A stretch of DNA of 8,160 nt from CAZFQG01 sp964520785 (GTDB taxonomy: Bacteria > Planctomycetota > Planctomycetia > Pirellulales > Thermoguttaceae). Location of the stretch: the NCBI GenBank assembly GCA_964520785.1, contig CAZFQG010000241.1:1-8160 (forward strand). The letters run 5' to 3'. The notes beneath the pieces were generated by a model, which was not told the DNA's origin, made no database searches, and saw nothing but the letters and a program-made list of their open reading frames with translations. Positions 1 through 5,705 of the stretch are shown in pieces (positions within the stretch are counted from its first letter, which is position 1; every line of letters starts with the position of its first letter). Both the position numbers and the translations under genes were made by a program.

Positions 1-1
1 C

Positions 2-997
2 TACGCGGCCGTGTTGCCGGAATACCTCGATCAGGTCGTGGCCCTTCTGGCGGACATCATGCGTCCTTCCCTTCGCGAAGAGGATTTCGAGATGGAGAAG
101 CAGGTGATCCTCGAGGAGATCTTCATGTACGAAGATCAGCCTCCGTTCGGTGCCGACGAGAAGGCGCGCGCCGCCTTCTGGGCGGGGCACCCCTTGGAGA
201 AATCCGTCCTGGGAACGACCGAAACGATCGGCGCCCTTTCCGCCGATCGCATGCGGGATTACTTTCGCCGCCGCTATGCGCCCGGCAATATCATTTTGGC
301 CGCGACCGGCGCCGTCGACTTCGACGACCTGACGCACCTCGCCGGCGCCTTCTGCGGCGACTGGGAGCCCCTCGAAGCCGACCGTGCCATCAGGCCCGCG
401 GCCGCCCACATGGGATTCCATCTGGTCCAAAAGGAGATCGCCGCCCAGCAGTATTCGCTGTTGCTCTCGGAGGCCCCGTTCGCCGAAGACCGCGACCGCT
501 ACGCCGCCAAACTCCTGGGGACCGTCCTGGGAGACGACACCGGCAGCCGCCTCTACTGGGAACTGATCGAGACCGGTCTCGCCGACCACGCCGGGATGAG
601 CCACGCCGAATTCGAAGGGGCCGCCATGTTCCTCACGACCATGAGCTGCGCCCCGGAGTCCGCCGCGGAGAACCTGACGCGAATCGGCCGGCTGTTCCGC
701 AAGGCGGCAAGCGACGGAATCGCGCCGCGCGAACTCGCCCAAGCGAAGAATAAAGTCCGGTCGCGGCTCGTCCTCGGCAGTGAACTCCCCCGAAACCGGA
801 TTTTCGGCCTCGGCCTGGAGTGGAGCGTCCGCCGGCGATACATGAGTCTCGAGGAAGAACTGGACGCGCTCGAGTCGATCCAACTGGACCACTTGCACGC
901 GGTGCTGGCGGAGTTCCCGCCGGCGGAAAGCCTCGTGATGACGGTCGGACCGCTTGAAACGATGGAAACCCCGGGAGAATGGACGCCTCTTTCTTGA
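2..997 (+). CDS. M16 family zinc metallopeptidase (insulinase/processing-peptidase-like), 5'-truncated
   Basis: This is the C-terminal part of an insulinase-type peptidase; the open frame enters from the left edge, so the real start is outside and GTG at 11 is internal. About 331 residues are visible, of perhaps 410-420 in a typical single-unit bacterial member. The first-domain HxxEH zinc motif lies upstream of the window. The conserved glutamate segment that supplies the third zinc ligand is visible as VILEEIFMYEDQP (codons around 107-145). It is followed by the Y-F-R-R-R-Y-A-P-G-N-I-I-L linker strand (about 260-298), then by the second M16 domain with S-R-L-Y-W-E-L-I-E-T-G-L-A (545-583). 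Members cleave peptides or unfolded substrates in a closed chamber formed by the two domains. The last visible codons are W-T-P-L-S and then TGA. The gene converges on the hydrolase gene with only nine bases between the stops. Cellular location cannot be judged without the N-terminus. Confidence 0.9.
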   Translation, partial: YAAVLPEYLDQVVALLADIMRPSLREEDFEMEKQVILEEIFMYEDQPPFGADEKARAAFWAGHPLEKSVLGTTETIGALSADRMRDYFRRRYAPGNIILAATGAVDFDDLTHLAGAFCGDWEPLEADRAIRPAAAHMGFHLVQKEIAAQQYSLLLSEAPFAEDRDRYAAKLLGTVLGDDTGSRLYWELIETGLADHAGMSHAEFEGAAMFLTTMSCAPESAAENLTRIGRLFRKAASDGIAPRELAQAKNKVRSRLVLGSELPRNRIFGLGLEWSVRRRYMSLEEELDALESIQLDHLHAVLAEFPPAESLVMTVGPLETMETPGEWTPLS

Positions 998-1006
998 GGG
1001 CTTTCC

Positions 1007-3280
1007 CTATTTCCCGAGGTGCCTCTTCAAGAACTCCAGCGTTCCCTCCAGGTTGATCGCGTGCGGACCGTCGAACCATTCGATTTCGCACCGGTGCTTC
1101 AGCTTCAGCCTCGCCTGGTACAGGTGCCGAACCTTCGCGAATTCATACGCAACCATCTCATCCGGCGCAACCCCGTCGAAATGTCCCCGTTCGACCATGA
1201 ACGGCCGCGGCGCAATCAAGGCGGCCATCTCCGCGTAGTTGAACGTCGTCCCCAGGTCGAACTCGTAAATCTCGTATTCGCCGGTCCAAACGTAGGGATA
1301 CCGCTGATCGAGCGTCGAGGCATTTTTCCACACCCATTCATTGAAATCGGCCGAGCAGATTGAAAGGCAGTAGGCGTCGACCAGCGGCGGAATCCGCATC
1401 GCCGACTTGCCGCCGTACGAGAGTCCATAAAACGCGATTCGTTCGTCGTCCACTTGCGGCAAAGTCTTCAGCCACCGCGTGATCTGTTCGTGCTGGGGAA
1501 CGATGATCGAAAAGAGCGTTTTCTTCAGCGGATTGGCCTTGCGCTGCAGCGCACGGAACCGGTCTTCGAAGATGTAGAGATTCTGTGGGGCGAAGACGAT
1601 GAAGCCCTCCTCGGCCAACCGGGAGCCATACGCCTTGTACGCCGCGTGGCCTCCTTCGAGAACGTCCGCCGGTCGCCCCTCCAGACCGTGCTGGCACACG
1701 ACGACGGGTCGGGTCTCCCCCTCCTGGATACCTTTGGGTAGCAAGAGGATGCCGTAGGCGGTCACGCCGTGATAAACGTCCAGAACGACTTCGTACCCGA
1801 CGTACCGGTCGGTCTCGACGATCTTTCGCGACCGCGGATTCGGCGCGTCCAAGGGGTAATCGAAACGGCCGATCGTCTCTTCGCGGAAATAGTCGCGGTA
1901 CCACTCAACCGACTTCGCGTAGGCATCGAGGGACGACGTATCCAGCTTGGACATGAACTTGACCCGGTCGTACTGGCACGCGGCGAGTATTTCCTGGCTA
2001 TGGCGGTCCATCTCCGCCAGTTGCCGAGCGTGCCGGGCCGTTGCGTCGACCGGTTCCCTCGTTTTTGCGGGTGGATTCCCGTTTGCCGCAAGGGCGGCCT
2101 TCGGATCGAGACTTCCAAGAAACCGCGCGAGGAACTCCCCGCTTCCAAACGGTCCGCCGGCGCCGTCGTCGGAAATGCAAACGAGTTTCTCTCCGGCTGA
2201 AGTTCCCAATAGCTCACCCCCCCGGGCCAGCTCCGCTTCCACGTTCTCCGGAACCGGCGACACCAATCGTCCCGGCCCGCCGACGGTTCCGCGGTCCATC
2301 TCCCCCTCCGGTCCCTTCGCCGCTTCGACGACGAGCGTCCGCGGCCAGACCATCGTCGCCAGTTCCGCGTCACCGAATTGTTCGAGCAGCCCATAGACAT
2401 TCCGGTCGATCGGCTCCTGCCAAAGCGATTCCCGCTTGTCGAAATAGCCGCTAACGCCGACGGCGTCGATGCGCGGGTCGAGCGCACCGCAGAACAAACT
2501 CAGCCGTCCCCCCTCGCCGTAACCAATCACGCCGATCGGCCGATCCGACTCCTTCTCGAACCAGTCGACGCACGCCAAGACCTTCTGAATCTCATAGCCC
2601 GTCAAATGGCGGCCCAGTTCGAACGCGCTTCGGTAGAGGTATTCGCGATTCGACAGCTTCGCCCGGCCGTGCTGTTCCACTTGCCGGTTGATGAGGACCG
2701 GGATGATCACGCGGCAGCCAGACTCCGCCAGGCGCCGCGCGAATTGCGACTCGCCAGGAATCCCTTCGGCCAGCCCCGCGAGCATTTCCGGCGTCTGCTC
2801 GCAATCCGGCAGGGCAACGATGTCGGCGACCGGCTCTCTCTCGGGAACAAGCAACACTCCCTCTCCATGAACGCCCCCGAACGCGGGCCACCGAACGGCA
2901 TACGCCTTGAACTCGTCCCCCTCCCCCAGCAGAGCCGCCGACTTCGTCGTCGCCACGAGTTCCGGCGACTCAAACGGAACCCGCTCGTCCCGCAAGCCAA
3001 GAATATGCGTCAGGCGAGCCCGGTTCGGGGCGATGGACTTGTTGTATTCCTCCACGGAACCGGGTCTTCGCCGCCAATACTTGTTTCTGCGTCCGACCGA
3101 CTTGGTGGTCTCATCGAGTAGGAACCGATCCGCGCCGTTTACCAACTCGGACGCGATGTCACCGGGCATCGTCAGCGCTTCCGTCTTCGGCAGCTTCGCC
3201 GGGGCAACGTCGTCACCCAGCGCGCCCAAGGAACAGAAGAGGGCGAAAAGAACACATGGCACGAAGATCGATCGATACAT
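1007..3280 (-). CDS. exported two-domain alpha/beta hydrolase (dienelactone hydrolase / acetyl xylan esterase-like)
   Basis: A 757-residue protein that starts at the ATG at 3280-3278; a TTG 66 bases upstream is in frame, but the ATG directly precedes a signal peptide. Residues 1-22 (MYRSIFVPCVLFALFCSLGALG) are hydrophobic with a cleavage site before D-D, so export is likely; no lipobox fits. The C-terminal domain (about 410-757) has an intact hydrolase set: oxyanion-type C-Q-H-G at 529-532, nucleophile Ser621 in G-L-S-Y-G-G, probable Asp702 in G-H-F-D-G, and His740 in G-P-H-A-I. The N-terminal half (about 100-400) also looks hydrolase-like but has G-Y-G-E-G-G at 253-258, with glycine (Gly255) where the serine belongs. 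The substrate is unknown; related families de-esterify plant or algal polysaccharides or act as peptidases. There is no Shine-Dalgarno just upstream. It is transcribed divergently from the gene at 3814 and ends with TAG. Confidence 0.85.
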   Translation of the reverse strand: MYRSIFVPCVLFALFCSLGALGDDVAPAKLPKTEALTMPGDIASELVNGADRFLLDETTKSVGRRNKYWRRRPGSVEEYNKSIAPNRARLTHILGLRDERVPFESPELVATTKSAALLGEGDEFKAYAVRWPAFGGVHGEGVLLVPEREPVADIVALPDCEQTPEMLAGLAEGIPGESQFARRLAESGCRVIIPVLINRQVEQHGRAKLSNREYLYRSAFELGRHLTGYEIQKVLACVDWFEKESDRPIGVIGYGEGGRLSLFCGALDPRIDAVGVSGYFDKRESLWQEPIDRNVYGLLEQFGDAELATMVWPRTLVVEAAKGPEGEMDRGTVGGPGRLVSPVPENVEAELARGGELLGTSAGEKLVCISDDGAGGPFGSGEFLARFLGSLDPKAALAANGNPPAKTREPVDATARHARQLAEMDRHSQEILAACQYDRVKFMSKLDTSSLDAYAKSVEWYRDYFREETIGRFDYPLDAPNPRSRKIVETDRYVGYEVVLDVYHGVTAYGILLLPKGIQEGETRPVVVCQHGLEGRPADVLEGGHAAYKAYGSRLAEEGFIVFAPQNLYIFEDRFRALQRKANPLKKTLFSIIVPQHEQITRWLKTLPQVDDERIAFYGLSYGGKSAMRIPPLVDAYCLSICSADFNEWVWKNASTLDQRYPYVWTGEYEIYEFDLGTTFNYAEMAALIAPRPFMVERGHFDGVAPDEMVAYEFAKVRHLYQARLKLKHRCEIEWFDGPHAINLEGTLEFLKRHLGK

Positions 3281-3358
3281 GGCGTGTTTCACGGAATGGG
3301 CGGAGGATGGAGACCGGGGAACGAAAAACCGGCGCCGGTTGGGCAAGGTTCAAAATCG

Positions 3359-3387
3359 AGCATATCAGACCGGGGTCGTACGGTCAA
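3359..3387 (-). promoter_or_regulatory. candidate sigma70-type promoter for the alpha/beta hydrolase gene
   Basis: Read on the minus strand, TTGACC (3387-3382) is followed after exactly 17 bases by TATGCT (3364-3359). The -35 box matches the consensus at five of six positions and the -10 box at four of six. Transcription would start near 3352 and give a leader of about 70 bases before the ATG at 3280. The spacing and position are right, but planctomycete promoter consensus is poorly known and this was found by eye. Confidence 0.4.
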
Positions 3388-3414
3388 ACGGGTTCGGTAC
3401 CGTCCACCGAGCGA

Positions 3415-3436
3415 TCAGAGGCCCGCTGACCTCTGA
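3415..3436. repeat. inverted repeat in the divergent intergenic region
   Basis: TCAGAGG (3415-3421) and CCTCTGA (3430-3436) form a perfect 7-bp inverted repeat around an 8-base loop. It lies just upstream of the candidate hydrolase promoter, between the two divergent promoters. It could be an operator or a short hairpin; no T-run follows on either strand, so a terminator is unlikely. Confidence 0.3.
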
Positions 3437-3479
3437 CCGGCCCGGGCCTCCTTGAAAGAAAAGCCACCGTAGAGTTATG

Positions 3480-3506
3480 TTGCATACACCGAAATAACTA
3501 TATACT
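3480..3506 (+). promoter_or_regulatory. candidate promoter for the rightward gene in an AT-rich patch
   Basis: The stretch from about 3450 to 3540 is much richer in A and T than its surroundings. It contains TTGCAT (3480-3485) and TATACT (3501-3506), with a 15-base spacer that is shorter than ideal. A second possible -10 with an extended TG element, TGCTAGCAT, lies at 3521-3529. Either would place the start of transcription about 280-300 bases before the start codon at 3814 and give a long leader. Confidence 0.3.
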
Positions 3507-3800
3507 CCTCGTTTTGGTTTTGCTAGCATAAACGTCTGGCGATTTCATGAGCTTATGCACTGCTCCAAGGAGTTTCGGTAGCCGACAATAGCAGCGGTCC
3601 GATTCGACGTCCGAGCGCGGGGTGCCCTCGCGCGATGCTTGGTGACGAATTTCGGCACTTGTGGCAAGTGCCATCTGAACGGAAGGGCGAATTCGAGGTC
3701 CACGTGCTTTTGGACGTGCGACCCTTCTCCACGGATAATACCGAGAAACAGCGTAGTCCGAATAGGACGACATGTCGTTACACTCCTTTACCATAACCAT
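3507..3800 (+). other. long non-coding leader with several hairpins
   Basis: No credible gene is found in this stretch; the open frames here run antisense into the next gene or lack family-like composition. It carries several potential RNA structures: GCGCG/CGCGC around a G-rich loop with one bulged T (3615-3633); a perfect 8-bp stem, GGCACTTG with CAAGTGCC and a 3-base loop (3654-3672); and a nested pair made of GAAGGG (3682-3687) with CCCTTC (3722-3727) enclosing GTCCA (3699-3703) with TGGAC (3711-3715). It may act as a structured 5' untranslated region for the downstream gene. No known riboswitch class was recognised. Confidence 0.35.
3767..3778. promoter_or_regulatory. 12-bp perfect palindrome ACGACATGTCGT upstream of the rightward gene
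   Basis: ACGACATGTCGT is a perfect palindrome centred 41 bases before the start codon at 3814. A dimeric regulator could bind it as an operator, or it could form a short hairpin in the leader. Only one copy is seen in the region, so this is a weak call. Confidence 0.25.
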
Positions 3801-3806
3801 GGAGGT
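3801..3806 (+). promoter_or_regulatory. Shine-Dalgarno GGAGGT that fixes the start at 3814
   Basis: GGAGGT lies seven bases before the ATG at 3814-3816. An in-frame ATG at 3799 overlaps this site, and another at 3772 lies upstream of it; neither has a good ribosome-binding site, and both would place non-signal residues before the hydrophobic leader. The 3814 start is therefore preferred. Confidence 0.8.
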
Positions 3807-3813
3807 CTTTTTT

Positions 3814-5514
3814 ATGAGAAAGTGGCTACGTCCCTTCGTCGGCGTGGTTGCGGTCACGGGGTTGCTTACCGCCGTGACCGGTGCCGCCGAGGAGACATGC
3901 AAGCTCGAAATGAAGAAGGTGGACACGTCCAGCCGCGGGGGTTCCCCGTTGGAATACATGTTCCGTTCCACCTCCTCCCAGGGGTTCTTCATGCAGATTG
4001 GGGGACCCGAGGGACGCGCAGTGCGGCCTGGAGACAAGGATAAACCCGAGTTCTCCACGCTCATCAAGAAGGAACCGGCCGTCTACCAGGCGGCGCATCC
4101 GTTCCGGGGCGTCGCCAAGTTGGGTTCTGGCTACTACGGCTTCGTCTTCGACTCCGCCCCACCGGAGACGGCGGAGGAGAACGAGGAGGGGGTGGAGAAG
4201 AAAGTCGAGCAGAAGGGGAATCCTGCGCCGAAGGCAACCCCCTACTCTCGCCTCTACTTCGACCTCAACCATAACGGCGATTTGACCGATGACGGAGTGA
4301 TCGAAGCGGAGTCCACCCGCCAGCATGGCGTCAACTATGCTCAGTCTTCGTTTCCGCGCGCAGATCTGACGATCGACGTCGATGGCAGCAAGGTTGATTA
4401 CGCGTTCACCATGCGGGTATACACGCATTCATCCGGTGAATTCACGTATGCCAATGCCTCATTGAACGCGGCCGCCTATCGCGAAGGGGAGATTGCCTTG
4501 GACGGCAAGAAACATCGCGTCGTCCTCGTCGACTTCAATAGCAACGGAGTATTCAACGACGCGCCTCTGGTCAGCGACGGAGGCTCGAACCGAACCGTCT
4601 ACCCGACCCCGGGCGATCAGCTCTACGTTATTGACCAGGAAGCCGGGCAGATTCGCGGAAATCCGTACGACGTTTCGGGAAACGACGCTTTGCATTACGT
4701 CGGCAAGTTGATCAATCTCGGCGGCGTTTTTCACGACCTGAAGGTCACCCCTTCCGGAGACCGGTTGACGCTTTCCCCGTCCTCGTTAGCGACCGGCTTC
4801 GTGCGGAATCCGAATAAGGGCTATCGTGCCGTCGTGTACGGTGAAAATGGGTTGCTCAAGGTTGCCGGCGACGAGGCGGGTCTGTCCGCGCTTCCCAAGG
4901 GGGAGTGGATGCTGCTCTGCTATACGATCGACCAAACCGGATTCGAGGAACCCGAAAAAGCGGAAGACCCGCCGGAGGAACAGGCGGCCGAGAAATCCGA
5001 AAGACCGGCTGCGTCACTTCTTGGCGTTCTCTTGAAAGCGGTTACTCCCTCCGCTCCGGGGGCTCCCTCGGCGCGGCGCACCGGACCGACGATGATCTCC
5101 GCTAGGGCGACGCCGGACTACAAACCGGTGACGGTCAAGCAGGACGAAACGGTGGAATTGCCCTTTGGCCCACCCTACCGGACGGTGGTTTCGGCCCAAT
5201 ACTCGAATCCGCAAGAACGGCAAGTGGCGCTCGGCTTGACCCTGGTCGGCGTCGCGGATGAGGTGTGCGAAAACCTGATCGTCAACGGTGGCCGTCCTCC
5301 GAAGCCGGAGTTCACGATTACCACAGAGGACGGGAAAGAGGTCGAAAGCGGCGCTTTCGAGTATGGGTGAGGCTTCACCTGCCGGTACTCGTGGCGAGTG
5401 CCAGAGGAAGTCGCCGACAAATACTTCGTTAAGGTGCGAATGCGGGCGGGACCCTTCAAATTCGACGAAGACTACCGCAGCGAAATCGAGAAGAAAGCAT
5501 TGCGACTGCCGTAA
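3814..5514 (+). CDS. exported protein of unknown function with D-x-N-x-N-G loops; candidate selenoprotein with in-frame TGA at codon 519
   Basis: The conventional product ends at the TGA at 5368-5370 (518 residues). The same frame continues for 47 codons (G-F-T-C-R-Y-S-W-R-V-P, then a charged tail ending A-L-R-L-P) to TAA at 5512-5514, giving 566 residues if TGA is decoded. Residues 1-25 form a signal peptide (basic start, hydrophobic core, cleavage near T-G-A-A). Two acidic loops resemble calcium-binding or EF-hand-like loops: D150-L-N-H-N-G-D and D240-F-N-S-N-G. Low-complexity Glu/Pro/Ala-rich stretches at about 115-140 and 376-400 look like linkers. After them comes a probable beta-rich C-terminal domain (about 435-566) containing F-E-Y-G-[TGA]-G-F-T-C. 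If TGA is selenocysteine, the motif is U-x-x-x-C (519 and 523) in an exported protein. I do not recognise a function. Alternatives are a nonsense mutation or a sequencing error. The gene itself is secure; the extension is inference. Confidence 0.7.
5368..5370 (+). other. in-frame TGA, candidate selenocysteine codon
   Basis: This TGA interrupts a frame that remains coding-like on both sides: ...E-Y-G before it, G-F-T-C-R-Y-S-W-R-V-P after it. TGA is used as an ordinary stop by the M16 gene at 995-997, so a general reassignment of TGA is not indicated. A site-specific signal would be needed, and one is visible directly downstream. The UGA identity and the nearby cysteine four residues on fit selenocysteine better than tryptophan, but this cannot be proven from one sequence. 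Confidence 0.55.
5371..5412 (+). promoter_or_regulatory. SECIS-like stem-loop immediately after the in-frame TGA
   Basis: The RNA can fold as a two-part hairpin starting at the base after TGA. The lower stem is GGCUUC (5371-5376) with GAAGUC (5407-5412), six pairs including one G-U. An internal loop of 7 and 4 bases follows. The upper stem is GGUACUC (5384-5390) with GAGUGCC (5396-5402), seven pairs including one U-G, closed by the five-base loop GUGGC (5391-5395). Bacterial SECIS elements are hairpins inside the coding region just after UGA, with a short apical loop that has a G in its first two positions and lies roughly 16-37 bases from the UGA; here the distance is 20 and the loop begins G-U. 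The fold was drawn by hand with no energy calculation. Confidence 0.5.
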
Positions 5515-5533
5515 TCTCGATTGTCCAGTGAAC

Positions 5534-5562
5534 CGGAAGGCCGGTGGCGAGCCGGCCTTCCG
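5534..5562 (+). terminator. terminator-like hairpin after the candidate selenoprotein gene
   Basis: CGGAAGGCCGG (5534-5544) and CCGGCCTTCCG (5552-5562) form a perfect 11-bp stem around a 7-base loop. It begins 20 bases after the TAA at 5512-5514 but 164 bases after the TGA at 5368. That spacing favours the TAA as the true gene end. The following sequence (TCATT) has only a weak T-run, so termination may be imperfect or rely on the stem alone. Confidence 0.6.
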
Positions 5563-5659
5563 TCATTGGAAACCTATCACATGCGCGCGGGCAACCCCGC
5601 GGGGTGCGCGCCTCTCGCGGCGTCTTTTACCGTCCCTCCGCCCCCCTTCGGGATTTCGA

Positions 5660-5686
5660 AAACCGTGATTGGGCTTCTCACGGTTT
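5660..5686 (-). terminator. terminator-like hairpin after the ThuA-isomerase gene
   Basis: AAACCGTGA (5660-5668) and TCACGGTTT (5678-5686) form a 9-bp stem around a 9-base loop. On the minus strand it lies 20 bases past the TAG at 5708-5706, and its 3' arm ends in a run of four T residues. The position suits the leftward gene, and the stem could also work weakly in the other direction. Confidence 0.5.
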
Positions 5687-5705
5687 CGTGCGCCGTGCAT
5701 CCTAC

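Noticed and set aside
3215..3280. Possible lipoprotein signal in the hydrolase leader
   Set aside because: The cysteines in the hydrophobic core follow Pro or Phe rather than a small residue, so the lipobox pattern is not met.
3281..3346. TTG start 66 bases upstream of the hydrolase ATG
   Set aside because: It would add 22 mostly basic and polar residues before an otherwise good signal peptide and has no better ribosome-binding site.
3498..4067. Minus-strand open frame of 189 codons across the divergent region
   Set aside because: Its first part is antisense to the signal peptide and N-terminus of the rightward gene and the rest falls in the leader. There is no ribosome-binding site or family-like sequence.
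5368..5370. General reassignment of TGA as a sense codon in this genome
   Set aside because: The M16 gene ends with TGA at a natural C-terminus, so TGA still works as a stop; site-specific recoding or mutation is the better explanation.
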